Part shown: one piece after another, positions 24,854-34,836 of the stretch
Layout of the letters: each line of letters begins with the position of its first letter
How positions within the stretch are numbered: position 1 is the first letter of the stretch
Source of the DNA: Bacteroides sedimenti
Lineage (GTDB): Bacteria > Bacteroidota > Bacteroidia > Bacteroidales > Bacteroidaceae
Reading direction: 5' to 3'
DNA: 64,000 nucleotides
Assembly: GCF_040365225.1 (NCBI RefSeq)
Contig: NZ_AP028055.1
Location: forward strand, 868,001-932,000
Notes under the pieces: model-generated
What the model was told of the DNA's origin: nothing
Database searches by the model: none
The model's input: the letters and a program-made list of their open reading frames with translations, nothing else
Program-made: the position numbers and the translations under genes

Positions 24854-26023
24854 ATGAAGAAGCTCCTTCTATTATTTTGCATAGCATTCACCCTTGTTGC
24901 TTGTCACAATGACGAACCGCAAATTCCTGAAGCGGCAAACCGGACTGTATTAGTCTATATGATTGCGGACAATACTCTTGCCGGGAATGTGGAAGCCAAT
25001 GTGGATAGTATGATGTCCGGGTATAAAGCAACAAAAGAGGCCGCCAATTTGATTGTATATGTTGATGAAGCTGGCAAGACACCTGTTTTGTTTAAACTAG
25101 AAAAGAATTCAAATGGCTCCGTTTCTAAAACAATAATTAAAAATTACCCGGAGCAAAACTCTGTTGATGTTACTGTTATGCAGGGGGTTCTTTCTGATGT
25201 ATTCAACAATTTTAGGGCTGATAGCTACGGACTTATTTTATGGTCGCATGGTTACAGCTGGGTGCCATCTTCTTCAACAAAGACTATTTCTACGCGTTGG
25301 TTTGGACAAGATAATGCCACCAAAACACAATACGACTCAAATAACTTCATGGATATCACAGATTTAAATGAGGCATTATCTGTGGCTCCGAAGTTTGATT
25401 TTATCCTTTTTGATGCCTGTCTGATGAGTGGAGTAGAGGTGGCATATGAATTGAAAGATCGCGCAGAATATATTATTGCTGCTCCAACCGAGATTATTGA
25501 TCTGGGATTCCCTTATAACCGGATAGTTGAACCAATGTTTGGATCAAAAGATAATTTTAAAGAACTGGCGATACGATACTTTGACTATTACAATGCAATG
25601 AACGGTCTTTATAAATCTGCTACCATCGCTATGATAAAGTGTAGTGAGATGGGTAATCTGGCAATGATTACTAAAAATATTCTTGCTGCTCATAAGTCTG
25701 AGTTTAGCACACTGCCAACAACCTCGATACAGCTTTACGACAGGGTGGGAGCTTCCTCTCATTTTGCATATGATTTCGGTCAACTGATTGGAAGCGTTGC
25801 AACTTCTGCCGAGCAGTCTGCTCTTCAAAAACAACTGGATGCCACCGTTGTCTATAAAGCGACTACCGACTATTTTATTGATTTACGTATTGATCCTCTA
25901 CATTTCTCGGGATTGGGTGCATATATTCCCCGTCAGGAACAGACTGCATATAATATATTCTTTAAAACTTTATCTTGGTATCAGGCTGCAGGTTGGGATC
26001 AGATTCAATGGTCCTGGGAATAA
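24854..26023 (+). CDS. Clostripain-like (C11) cysteine peptidase lipoprotein
   Basis: A 389-residue lipoprotein (lipobox LVAC, Cys17). The caspase-like C11 fold is clear: VLVYMIADNTLAGN at the start of the domain, catalytic His in LILWSHGYSW (about 134-143) and catalytic Cys in FDACLMSGVEVA (about 188-199). C11 enzymes cleave after basic residues and some, such as clostripain, self-activate by internal cleavage. It should be attached to the outer membrane. It is 47 bp upstream of fkp on the same strand but a functional link to fucose is not implied. Confidence 0.9.
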   Translation: MKKLLLLFCIAFTLVACHNDEPQIPEAANRTVLVYMIADNTLAGNVEANVDSMMSGYKATKEAANLIVYVDEAGKTPVLFKLEKNSNGSVSKTIIKNYPEQNSVDVTVMQGVLSDVFNNFRADSYGLILWSHGYSWVPSSSTKTISTRWFGQDNATKTQYDSNNFMDITDLNEALSVAPKFDFILFDACLMSGVEVAYELKDRAEYIIAAPTEIIDLGFPYNRIVEPMFGSKDNFKELAIRYFDYYNAMNGLYKSATIAMIKCSEMGNLAMITKNILAAHKSEFSTLPTTSIQLYDRVGASSHFAYDFGQLIGSVATSAEQSALQKQLDATVVYKATTDYFIDLRIDPLHFSGLGAYIPRQEQTAYNIFFKTLSWYQAAGWDQIQWSWE

Positions 26024-26070
26024 ATTATGCCTATTCTTTATCTTAATAGCTTTAAAATACTTAATATATC

Positions 26071-28923
26071 ATGCAAAAATTACTTTCACTTCCTCCCAAT
26101 TTAGTAAACTGTTTCCATGAAATTGAAGAAGCCGATCATAAAGATTGGTTCTGCACGTCCGATCCAATTGGAGCAAAACTTGGTTCAGGTGGAGGAACAA
26201 CCTGGTTATTGGACGAATGCCACAGGAAAGATGCTCCTGAAAAAGATTTCGGACAGTGGATTTCCCTGGAGAAACGTATATTGTTGCATGCTGGAGGTCA
26301 GAGCCGCCGCTTGCCGGGTTATGCACCTTCGGGCAAGATTCTTACACCAATACCTGTTTTCCGGTGGGAGAGAGGACAACGATTGGGGCAGAATCTGTTA
26401 TCACTTCAGTTGCCTCTTTATGAACAAATCATGAAAAAGGCTCCGGATTCTATGCATACGCTCATTGCCAGTGGAGATGTATATATCCGTTCGGAGAAAA
26501 CTTTGCAACCTATTCCGCAGGCAGATGTTGTGTGTTACGGATTATGGGTAGACCCTTCGCTGGCAACCCATCACGGCGTGTTTGTTTCGGATAGAAAAAG
26601 TCCGGACCATCTTGATTTCATGCTTCAGAAGCCGACACTCGAAGAGCTTGGGGCATTGACTAAAACACACATGTTCTTGATGGACATAGGAATCTGGGTT
26701 TTAAGTGACAAAGCTGTCGAGCTATTGGCAAAGCGTTCTCAGTCGGCCGACGGTAATGGGTTAAGATATTACGACCTGTACTCCGACTTTGGAATGGCAT
26801 TGGGGGCTAATCCTCGCATTGAAGATGATGAACTTAATGCTCTTTCGGTTGTTATACTTCCTCTCCCGGGCGGAGAGTTTTATCATTACGGCACCAGCAA
26901 GGAACTTATATCATCGACGTTGGCGGTACAAAATCTAGTAAGAGATCAGCGTGAGATAATGCAGCGTAAAGTGAAACCTCATCCTGCGATGTTTGTTCAG
27001 AATGCAGAGATAGGAATTCGGCTTACAGCGAAAAACTCTGAGTTGTGGGTGGAAAATAGCTTCATAGGCAATAAATGGACGCTTACCCACCAACATATCA
27101 TCACCGGAGTTCCTGAAAATGATTGGGAAATAAAACTTCCTGCCGGTACTTGTGTAGATGTTGTTCCGGTTGGTGAGCAGAATTATGCCGCAAGACCTTA
27201 CGGATTAAACGACCCTTTCAAGGGAGCTCTGACAAGCAACGACACATTGTTCCACGGAACGCCATTTATGGAATGGGCTTCGGCGAGAGGCTTGAACGTA
27301 GACGAAGCTTTTTTTGGAAGAACTGACGATTTGCAGGCTGCAAAGCTGTTTCCGTTATGCCCAACGGTTGAGGATTTGGGTAAAGTGATGCGTTGGATGA
27401 TTTCCGAGCCTGAGCTGACCGAAGGAAAGAGAATATGGGAAGAGGCCGAGCGTCTCTCGGCTGACGAGCTTTCGGCTAAAGCAAATCTGAAAAGACTTTA
27501 TGCTCAGAGGTTATCCTTTAGAAATAAAAACTGGCCGGCATTGGCTGCCAATTACGAAAAAAGTGTCTTCTATCAGCTGAACCTGGCGGATGCGGCTTCA
27601 GAATTTGCCAAAAATAAGTTAGCAATGCCCAAGGCTCTGCCTGAGGATGCACCGTTGATGACACGTATTCACGACCAGATGTTCAGGGCACGCGCCCTGC
27701 AGCTGCAGAATAAAGAATACAAGGCCGAAGAGCAGAAGGCTTTTGCGCTTCTTAAAGAGGGCTTGATAGGCTCGCTCTCCGGCAAACAACAAGAGCCATT
27801 TCTGAATGTATATCCAGACCAGATTGTCTGGGGACGAAGCCCGGTTCGTATTGATCTGGCAGGCGGATGGACCGATACACCTCCTTACTGTCTTTACTCA
27901 GGAGGAAACGTAGTTAATATTGCTATCGAACTCAATGAACAGCCACCTTTGCAGGTTTACGTAAAGCCCAGCAAGGAGTTTAAAGTTATATTGCGTTCAA
28001 TCGATTTGGGCGCCATGGAGGTTGTCTCCACTTACGAGGAACTTGCCGATTTTGCTAAAGTAGGTTCACCATTCTCCATCCCGAAAGCTGCATTGACATT
28101 GGCTGGCTTCTCCTCATTGTTTGGTTCTAAATCATACAAAACACTAGAAGAGCATCTCAAAAAGTTTGGTTCGGGTATCGAGATCACTTTGTTGTCGGCA
28201 ATTCCGGCCGGGTCGGGACTTGGGACAAGCTCTATCCTTGCATCGACAGTTCTGGGCGCGGTTTCCGATTTCTGCGGCTTGGCGTGGGATAAGAATGAAA
28301 TCTGCCAGCGTACACTTGTCTTGGAGCAATTGCTGACTACCGGCGGCGGATGGCAGGATCAGTACGGTGGTGTGTTGCACGGCGTGAAGCTGCTTCAGAC
28401 CAATAAAGGCTTCGATCAATCGCCTTTGGTTCGATGGTTACCCGATTATATCTTTAATAATCCGGAATATAAATCCTGTCACCTGCTTTATTACACCGGC
28501 ATTACCCGTACGGCAAAAGGAATTCTCTCAGAAATTGTGTGCAACATGTTCCTCAATTCAACCGAGCATCTCACATTGCTCAATGAGATGAAAGCGCACG
28601 CCCTTGAAACATATGATGTCATTCAGCGAGGTAACTTCGACGAGTTTGGCCGATTAATTGGTAAAACGTGGAGTCAGAATAAAGCGCTGGACTGTGGAAC
28701 TAATCCACCGGCAGTGGAAGCAATCATTGAACTGATTAAAGATTATGCACTAGGGTATAAACTTCCGGGAGCCGGGGGAGGAGGGTATCTGTACATCGTT
28801 GCGAAAGACCCTAAAGCCGCCATGCGGATTCGTGATATACTGACAGAAAACCAACCTAATCCGAATGCCCGATTTGTTGATATGACTCTCTCAAACAAAG
28901 GATTGCAGATTAGTAGGTCGTAA
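26071..28923 (+). CDS. fkp: Bifunctional L-fucokinase / GDP-fucose pyrophosphorylase
   Basis: A 950-residue fusion, the length of Bacteroides Fkp. The N-terminal half is a nucleotidyltransferase (GSGGGTTWLLDE about 38-49; LHAGGQSRRLPGYAPSGKI about 72-90); the C-terminal third is a GHMP kinase (WGRSPVRIDLAGGWTD near 586; the ATP-binding PAGSGLGTSSILAS near 712; LPGAGGGGYL near the end). It phosphorylates free L-fucose and joins it to GMP, making GDP-fucose for capsules and glycoproteins by salvage in the cytoplasm. gmd and fcl, the de novo route, lie 5 kb away. Strong terminator at 28945-28988. Confidence 0.97.
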   Translation: MQKLLSLPPNLVNCFHEIEEADHKDWFCTSDPIGAKLGSGGGTTWLLDECHRKDAPEKDFGQWISLEKRILLHAGGQSRRLPGYAPSGKILTPIPVFRWERGQRLGQNLLSLQLPLYEQIMKKAPDSMHTLIASGDVYIRSEKTLQPIPQADVVCYGLWVDPSLATHHGVFVSDRKSPDHLDFMLQKPTLEELGALTKTHMFLMDIGIWVLSDKAVELLAKRSQSADGNGLRYYDLYSDFGMALGANPRIEDDELNALSVVILPLPGGEFYHYGTSKELISSTLAVQNLVRDQREIMQRKVKPHPAMFVQNAEIGIRLTAKNSELWVENSFIGNKWTLTHQHIITGVPENDWEIKLPAGTCVDVVPVGEQNYAARPYGLNDPFKGALTSNDTLFHGTPFMEWASARGLNVDEAFFGRTDDLQAAKLFPLCPTVEDLGKVMRWMISEPELTEGKRIWEEAERLSADELSAKANLKRLYAQRLSFRNKNWPALAANYEKSVFYQLNLADAASEFAKNKLAMPKALPEDAPLMTRIHDQMFRARALQLQNKEYKAEEQKAFALLKEGLIGSLSGKQQEPFLNVYPDQIVWGRSPVRIDLAGGWTDTPPYCLYSGGNVVNIAIELNEQPPLQVYVKPSKEFKVILRSIDLGAMEVVSTYEELADFAKVGSPFSIPKAALTLAGFSSLFGSKSYKTLEEHLKKFGSGIEITLLSAIPAGSGLGTSSILASTVLGAVSDFCGLAWDKNEICQRTLVLEQLLTTGGGWQDQYGGVLHGVKLLQTNKGFDQSPLVRWLPDYIFNNPEYKSCHLLYYTGITRTAKGILSEIVCNMFLNSTEHLTLLNEMKAHALETYDVIQRGNFDEFGRLIGKTWSQNKALDCGTNPPAVEAIIELIKDYALGYKLPGAGGGGYLYIVAKDPKAAMRIRDILTENQPNPNARFVDMTLSNKGLQISRS

Positions 28924-28944
28924 TATTGGTACAACTATAAAATA

Positions 28945-28988
28945 AAGTCCTCTTATCTAAAGATTATATCGGATAAGAGGACTTTTTT
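28945..28988 (+). terminator. Terminator of fkp
   Basis: A perfect 13-bp stem AAGTCCTCTTATC (28945-28957) with GATAAGAGGACTT (28972-28984), then a U run. Confidence 0.92.
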
Positions 28989-29116
28989 ATTAATCTCCTG
29001 GTTATTTCCCTATTCCAGTTTTCTTTCACTAAAAGTTCCTGCTTTCTATTATCTCCGCAACTATAGAACATAATCGTATCATTTTTCTAATATTTGGTTT
29101 TAAATCAATTAATTCT

Positions 29117-29188
29117 TGTACAAAAGAATGCAATCTTCTGTACAGAAGAATGATTTCTTTTGTACAAAACAATTCATTCTTTTGTACA
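29117..29188. repeat. TGTACA array B (exact 22-bp pitch)
   Basis: TGTACA begins at 29117, 29139, 29161 and 29183, exactly 22 bp apart. Each core is extended into a longer palindrome, for example CTTCTGTACAGAAG (29136-29149) and TTTTGTACAAAA (29158-29169). Spacer bases differ from those of arrays A and C, so the geometry, not the spacer sequence, is what is shared. Confidence 0.9.
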
Positions 29189-29380
29189 AGGAAATAAGAA
29201 TGTTACACCAGCTTTTTTATTTCTGATTAGAGAGCTGATTAAATAGCTCACCGGAGTTTGAAAAAACAGATAACTTAGCTTTTGAATTTCATATTATTAT
29301 CGCTTTTATTTATGAATTGCATTTCGTCAATGATAATATGCAGTTGGTCAAAAGAATTTGAGCCCCCCATTTTTAGATTC

Positions 29381-29388
29381 TAGCTTTG
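29381..29388 (+). promoter_or_regulatory. Promoter -7 box of the receptor/LytTR operon
   Basis: TAGCTTTG, 24 nt before the start at 29413. The TTG inside this box (29386) is not a start codon. Confidence 0.7.
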
Positions 29389-29412
29389 CGTAGAACTAAA
29401 AAAGAGATAATT

Positions 29413-31854
29413 ATGTATAAGTTAAGTTGCCTTTTTCTTTTATTGAATTCTTTTCTATGTTTTAATGTTCTTTCTTCAGAGACAAACAGTGTATTAAGTG
29501 GTAAAATCTTTGTAGAAAGCAAATCACCTTTGGAAGGTGCTCAGGTTATTTTATTAGCTCAGAAAGATTCCTCTTTTGTGAAGGGAACTGCCAGTGATAA
29601 TAATGGAGATTTTGTTTTCAGACAAATAGCTCCAGGACGTTATTTTGTTCAGATTTCCATGCTTGGTTATAAAAAGGAATTCAGAAACACTGTAGTTGAG
29701 GATGGGAAATCGGTTGTACTTTCGCCTGTGTATATGGAAGTTGAAGCTCAGAACCTGAAGGCAATTGTAGTAACCGCTAAAAGGCCTTCAATAGAGATTA
29801 TGGCAGATAAAACAGTTGTTAATATTGAATCGTATACGTTAAGTTCGGGAAATAGTGCACTTTCTGTTATGCAAAGTCTTCCGGGCGTAATTGTTGGCAA
29901 TGATGGCTCTTTCTCATTGAATGGTAAAGCCGGAACAAAGATTCTAATTGATGGAAAAACCTATTATCTGGGGGGGACTGAGTTGATTAATTATTTAAAA
30001 TCTACTCCGGCTTCAGCTCTTGATAAAGTGGAATTAATAACAAATCCTTCTGCTAAATATGAAGCTAGCGGAAATTCGGGCATTATTAATATCAGGACTA
30101 AAAAATCAAAGATGATGGGCTTTAATATGACCCTTAATTCAAGCTTTGAACAAGGCGATTACGGGAGGTTTAATAATAATGTTTCGTTCAATCATCGTAA
30201 TGGCAAAATAAATATTTTTGGAATGTATGGCTATTATACAGGGCATGATTTTGTAGATTTAAAAGTAATCAGAAAAATGAATAGCTCTTTTTCTCCATCA
30301 TATACTACCTTCGATCAGAATTCGTTCCGCAAAAGAGCAGATGATAATCAATATTTTAAGGCAGGAATTCAATATTACCTGTCGGACATGACTACTTTTG
30401 AGCTTTCAGTCAACGGATACTCAGCAAAACGTTCGGAGAACGGAACAATTAATTCTGCATTCTATAAGTCTGTTTTGAAGAATGATTCAACTCTTAATTC
30501 GTTTACCAGAAACTATGAACATAGAAATAATTTCAGTTCAAGCTTGAACATGCTCCATAAATTTAATAATAATGGGAAAGAATTAAGTTTTTCTTTAGAT
30601 TATCTGCGTTATTCACTTGATGAAGATCAGATGCATAATGATAAATTTGCAGGACAGAATGGTTTAATTCGTGACAAATATTTGAAAGGGTTAAATAATG
30701 GAATAATTAATATGTATTCCGGAATGGTTGATGTGACTTATCCTGTATCTGAAAAATTATCCTTCGATGCAGGTTTTAAATCAGCACTTGTAGATATTGA
30801 TAATGCATCTGCCTATCAAAATAAAGCAGAAACAAACTGGGCTCCGGATTATAAATTAAGCTGTAACTTTCTTTATCGTGAAAATATAAATGCTGCTTAT
30901 ATAAGTGCTAAGTATTCTTTTAAAAAACTTCGCCTTGAAGCGGGAATAAGATTGGAAAATACAAATGTGAAGGGCCATAAATTAGCTAATCGGCTGCAGA
31001 ATGATTCTTTGTTTACTCAATCGTACATAAATATATTTCCAACAGTTATGCTGGGGTATAGCATTAATAGTATGAATTCTTTTAATTTTTCTTATGGAAG
31101 AAGAATTAACCGACCTAATTACAAAGATCTTAATCCGTTTACTTATATCTTTGATGATTATACCTACGAACTGGGAAATACAGCATTAAAGCCACAATTG
31201 TCTGACAATTTTAATATATCATATATTCTAAAGAATAACTATAATTTTGGTTTGTTTTATAGTACAACTCAAAATGTTATAGTAAAATCATATATAATTG
31301 ATGGTAATAAAGATAGGGTATATGTTATGCCAACTAATATGGCATCATATAAATCGTACGGTTTAAGAGTAGGTGTAGGCGATATTTCGTTTGTGAATTT
31401 TCTGCACTCAGCTATTAATGCAAATTTAGTGCGAAATAATTATAATTGGGATTTAAATGATTTCTGTAACAAGAACAGAAAAACAACCTTCATGTTCAGT
31501 ATGAATAACAGCATAATTTTGCCTAAAGACTGGACTGCAAGTATCTCCGGATTTTATAATGATAAAATGGCTTACGGACAAATGATAGTTTCTTCAATGT
31601 GGAGACTTTCAGCCGGAATTCAGAAGAAATTCCTAAATGGAAATGCTACTTTAGGAATATATTTAAATGATATTTTTAATTCATACAGAGAAAAAGGGAG
31701 TGGAACTTTTAATGGAACATGGGCTTCTAGTACTGATAAAACAGATCGTTGCCTGATAGGTATTTCTTTTAGTTATAGATTTAAAAAAGGCTATATGTCA
31801 AAAGAATACAAGAGGAAAAGTGAATCTTTTGATTCAAAAAGAATAAATTTGTAG
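29413..31854 (+). CDS. Outer-membrane beta-barrel receptor (TonB-receptor-like, OMP_b-brl_3 type)
   Basis: An 813-residue outer-membrane protein. Order: signal peptide (1-22), a carboxypeptidase-regulatory-like beta-sandwich domain (about 28-110, GKIFVESKSPLEGAQVILLA), a plug domain (VTAKRPSIEIMADKTVVNI and LPGVIVGNDGSFSLNGK), then a beta-barrel to the C-terminus. The class lacks classical SusC length. The ligand is unknown. It is followed by a LytS-type kinase and a LytTR regulator (23 and 19 bp gaps), so the three are one operon, and the regulator may control the receptor. No susD-like gene is present. Confidence 0.88.
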   Translation: MYKLSCLFLLLNSFLCFNVLSSETNSVLSGKIFVESKSPLEGAQVILLAQKDSSFVKGTASDNNGDFVFRQIAPGRYFVQISMLGYKKEFRNTVVEDGKSVVLSPVYMEVEAQNLKAIVVTAKRPSIEIMADKTVVNIESYTLSSGNSALSVMQSLPGVIVGNDGSFSLNGKAGTKILIDGKTYYLGGTELINYLKSTPASALDKVELITNPSAKYEASGNSGIINIRTKKSKMMGFNMTLNSSFEQGDYGRFNNNVSFNHRNGKINIFGMYGYYTGHDFVDLKVIRKMNSSFSPSYTTFDQNSFRKRADDNQYFKAGIQYYLSDMTTFELSVNGYSAKRSENGTINSAFYKSVLKNDSTLNSFTRNYEHRNNFSSSLNMLHKFNNNGKELSFSLDYLRYSLDEDQMHNDKFAGQNGLIRDKYLKGLNNGIINMYSGMVDVTYPVSEKLSFDAGFKSALVDIDNASAYQNKAETNWAPDYKLSCNFLYRENINAAYISAKYSFKKLRLEAGIRLENTNVKGHKLANRLQNDSLFTQSYINIFPTVMLGYSINSMNSFNFSYGRRINRPNYKDLNPFTYIFDDYTYELGNTALKPQLSDNFNISYILKNNYNFGLFYSTTQNVIVKSYIIDGNKDRVYVMPTNMASYKSYGLRVGVGDISFVNFLHSAINANLVRNNYNWDLNDFCNKNRKTTFMFSMNNSIILPKDWTASISGFYNDKMAYGQMIVSSMWRLSAGIQKKFLNGNATLGIYLNDIFNSYREKGSGTFNGTWASSTDKTDRCLIGISFSYRFKKGYMSKEYKRKSESFDSKRINL

Positions 31855-31877
31855 TAGTAAAACCTTAAACAATCAAA

Positions 31878-32906
31878 ATGAAGAAATATAATATATGGTT
31901 CTGGCTCACTCCATTAATTTTTGCAATGGTTGTATTGACCGGTATTCGTTTGGTAAGTGATACTCCTACCGGTTACAAATTTTGGGAACGACCTTTGGAA
32001 TGGAACCTTATTGAGTTTGGTTGCGCAATAATAATTGCGTATTTGTGCCAGTTTATTATCAGTTATTTATTAGAAAGAAATAGTAAACGCACCCGAAAAC
32101 TGACATTTAAAATGTTTCTTTCGGAATATCTTTTGGTTTTGGTTGCAGGAATTATTCTATTCAATCCTTGTTTGGCGTTGATACATTATCTAATAAATGA
32201 TCCATTGGGTATAGATGACATTACTATTGCTAATACTATTTTTCTTTTAGTGCTTATTATCAGTTATTCTCTATTTAGAGGAAATCAAATTCTTAATGCA
32301 TATATTGATCAGAAACTGCAGACTCAGAAAATGAAAAATATGCAGATTGAAACAGAGCTGAAATTTTTAAAGGCTCAGTTCCATCCTCATTTTTTATTCA
32401 ATGCATTAAATACTATTTATTTCCAGATTGACGAGAAAAATGAAACTCCAAGAAGAACGATTGAACAATTGTCTGATTTGTTACGCTATCAACTTTATGA
32501 TGTTAATCAGGCCGTAACTATAGAACAAGAAATTAATTTCTTGCTTACTTATATAGATCTGCAAAAAACACGCATGAAGGAGAGTCTTATATTAGATATT
32601 AATTTTAATCCGGAACTTAAAAATCAGGAAATTCACTCTTTAATTTTATTCCCTTTTGTTGAAAATGCATTGAAATACGTAGGAGGGGAGTATTGGATAA
32701 AGATAGATGGTAAACTTGATGGAAATAAACTGTTGTTTGAAGTTGTGAATGCTATACCTCAAACTCCTTTTCATGCATCGAAAACAGGTGGTATAGGACT
32801 GGAGAATTTAAGAAGAAGACTTGAACTGTTATATCCTGGTAAGCATAAACTTATGGTTTCTAAAACAGCCGACTCTTATAAAGCAAATTTGATGATTGAG
32901 TTTTAA
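31878..32906 (+). CDS. LytS/YehU-type sensor histidine kinase
   Basis: A 342-residue inner-membrane kinase. Four hydrophobic segments (about 8-26, 45-67, 77-105, 112-132) form the sensor part with no large periplasmic domain. Then comes a coiled linker and the His_kinase (PF06580) phospho-acceptor QFHPHFLFNALNTI (about 169-182) and the ATPase N-box FPFVENALKYV (about 257-267); the last glycine-rich motif is GGIGLENLRRRLELLY. It should phosphorylate the LytTR regulator encoded next. Confidence 0.93.
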   Translation: MKKYNIWFWLTPLIFAMVVLTGIRLVSDTPTGYKFWERPLEWNLIEFGCAIIIAYLCQFIISYLLERNSKRTRKLTFKMFLSEYLLVLVAGIILFNPCLALIHYLINDPLGIDDITIANTIFLLVLIISYSLFRGNQILNAYIDQKLQTQKMKNMQIETELKFLKAQFHPHFLFNALNTIYFQIDEKNETPRRTIEQLSDLLRYQLYDVNQAVTIEQEINFLLTYIDLQKTRMKESLILDINFNPELKNQEIHSLILFPFVENALKYVGGEYWIKIDGKLDGNKLLFEVVNAIPQTPFHASKTGGIGLENLRRRLELLYPGKHKLMVSKTADSYKANLMIEF

Positions 32907-32925
32907 TTTGAGATAAATAGCCAGA

Positions 32926-33633
32926 ATGAAAATTAAATGTATAATAACCGATGATGAGCCGATAGCAAGAAATGGAATTCAAAGCTATGTTGAAAGACTC
33001 GACTTTCTTGAATTAGTAGGCGTTTGCGAAGATGCAATACAACTAAATAATATTTTGAAAACTCAGCAAGTAGATTTGCTGTTTTTGGATATTGAAATGC
33101 CATACATGTCAGGCATTGATTTACTAAACACTTTGGTTAATCCTCCCAAAGTTATTATTACCAGTGCTTATGAGCAGTATGCAATAAAAGGATATGATTT
33201 AGAAGTTGTAGATTATTTGCTTAAACCTATTTCTTTTGAACGATTTCTAAAAGCTGTGAATAAGGCGTATGACGTTATTGCAAATCAAACGGCATCAGAA
33301 TCTCCCGATTATTTCTTTGTAAAAGCAAATCAGAAACTGGAAAAGATCTTCTTCAAGGATATATTATATATTGAGGGAATAGAGAATTATGTGGCTATTC
33401 AAACAATTTCGGGAAAGATTATAACTCATTCAACTCTTAAGCTTATATTAGAGAATCTTCCTGAACAACTTTTTATTCAAACACATAAATCTTTTATTAT
33501 AAACGTAGAAAAGGTCTTGAATATTGAAGGAAATATGCTTGGCATAGATAAATATAAAATCCCAATATCAAGGACTTATAAAGAAAAGGTGCTGGAAGCT
33601 ATTCTTAAAAACAGATTGCTTTGTGGTTGTTGA
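32926..33633 (+). CDS. LytTR family response regulator
   Basis: A 235-residue regulator. The receiver domain has acidic residues DDEP (9-12), phospho-acceptor Asp in LLFLDIEMPYMSGIDLL (about 55) and Lys in YLLKP (about 103). The C-terminal LytTR DNA-binding domain (about 130-230) includes FVKANQKLEKI, YIEGIENYV and 'FIQTHKSFIINVEKV'. It is partner of the upstream kinase. Likely targets include the receptor gene, though I did not identify LytTR direct-repeat sites in front of it. Confidence 0.94.
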   Translation: MKIKCIITDDEPIARNGIQSYVERLDFLELVGVCEDAIQLNNILKTQQVDLLFLDIEMPYMSGIDLLNTLVNPPKVIITSAYEQYAIKGYDLEVVDYLLKPISFERFLKAVNKAYDVIANQTASESPDYFFVKANQKLEKIFFKDILYIEGIENYVAIQTISGKIITHSTLKLILENLPEQLFIQTHKSFIINVEKVLNIEGNMLGIDKYKIPISRTYKEKVLEAILKNRLLCGC

Positions 33634-33649
33634 CAATCTTATTTAAAAC

Positions 33650-33680
33650 AATAATAGGACATATCACATGCCCTATTATT
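33650..33680 (+). terminator. Terminator after the LytTR gene
   Basis: AATAATAGG (33650-33658) pairs with CCTATTATT (33672-33680). The U tract is weak, so confidence is moderate. Confidence 0.5.
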
Positions 33681-33749
33681 TGATTTATTCTATTCATTAA
33701 CTTAATTTTGTTGTTCAGATTGCTCTGAACTTCATCATATCTCTATTTC

Positions 33750-34835
33750 TTATTTATTTATATACCAATCATACATCATGGCAACTCCCTCTTCAAGCTC
33801 TACTTTATGCTTCCATCCCAGACTGTGAAGCTTGGAAGGATCGGTCAGCTTGCGCATTGTTCCGTCTGGTTTGTCTGCGTTGAAAACAATGTTGCCATTG
33901 AAGCCTACTTTTTTGGCTATAAGATAAGCCAGCTCTTTAATTGAAATCTCTTTTCCGGTTCCAATGTTGATATGGCAGTTGCGCACCTCTTTGCTATCTC
34001 CCTTCAGGTCTTTGAAATCCACATGTTCCATGATGAAAACACAGGCGTCGGCCATGTCTTCACTCCAAAGAAACTCACGCAATGGAGTACCAGTTCCCCA
34101 GATTTCAATATTTACTTTGCCATCAAGCGAAAGTGTGATTCCATATTTGTTCAGCTTTTCAAGGATTTGTTCCTGTGTGGCAGTACCGTCAACACCTTCT
34201 ACCGGTGCAAGATTAAAGTCTTTACGAATGAATTCCCAGTTGCCATCCATCAGTTGCTTGCCTAGGTGAGCTTTTCTTATCAGTGCCGGTAGCACATGGC
34301 TACGTTCCAGATTGAAATTATCATTCGGACCATAAAGGTTGGTTGGCATCACAGCAATATAATTGGTGTCATATTGCAGGTTAAAGCTCTCGCACATTTT
34401 TAATCCTGCAATTTTAGCCAATGCATAAGGTTCGTTGGTATATTCCAGTTCCGATGTCAGCAGGCAATCTTCTTTCATTGGTTGAGGAGCCAAGCCGGGA
34501 TAGATGCAAGTACTACCAAGAAACAATAGTTTTTTAACCCCGGTGCGATATGAGTTATATATTACATTATTCTGTATTTCCAGATTACGGTAGATAAAGT
34601 CGGCCCTATACAGGTTGTTTGCCACTATTCCGCCCACATGCGCCGCAGCTAGAAATACATATTCCGGTTTTTCCTGGTCAAAAAACTCGACTACGGCAGC
34701 TTGGTTGCATAAATCAAGTTCCGCATGAGTACGTAGAACAAAATTGCTGTATCCTTTTTCCTTCAGATTATTCAGGATAGCCGAACCTACAAGTCCCCGA
34801 TGTCCGGCAACAAATATCTTTGCGTTTTTTTCCAT
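33750..34835 (-). CDS. fcl: GDP-L-fucose synthase
   Basis: A 361-residue SDR enzyme that epimerises and reduces GDP-4-keto-6-deoxymannose to GDP-L-fucose with NADPH. N-terminal nucleotide-binding GHRGLVGSAI (11-20), catalytic Ser in LGSTCIYPG and Tyr-x3-Lys in NEPYALAKI. It is somewhat longer than the E. coli enzyme because of an insert around 205-245, usual for Bacteroides. It starts 1 bp after gmd ends, so the two are co-translated. Its product joins the pool made by fkp. Confidence 0.95.
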   Translation of the reverse strand: MEKNAKIFVAGHRGLVGSAILNNLKEKGYSNFVLRTHAELDLCNQAAVVEFFDQEKPEYVFLAAAHVGGIVANNLYRADFIYRNLEIQNNVIYNSYRTGVKKLLFLGSTCIYPGLAPQPMKEDCLLTSELEYTNEPYALAKIAGLKMCESFNLQYDTNYIAVMPTNLYGPNDNFNLERSHVLPALIRKAHLGKQLMDGNWEFIRKDFNLAPVEGVDGTATQEQILEKLNKYGITLSLDGKVNIEIWGTGTPLREFLWSEDMADACVFIMEHVDFKDLKGDSKEVRNCHINIGTGKEISIKELAYLIAKKVGFNGNIVFNADKPDGTMRKLTDPSKLHSLGWKHKVELEEGVAMMYDWYINK

Positions 34836-34836
34836 T

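Noticed and set aside
29386..29412. TTG start for the receptor gene
   Set aside because: The TTG is part of the -7 promoter box TAGCTTTG, so transcription starts after it.
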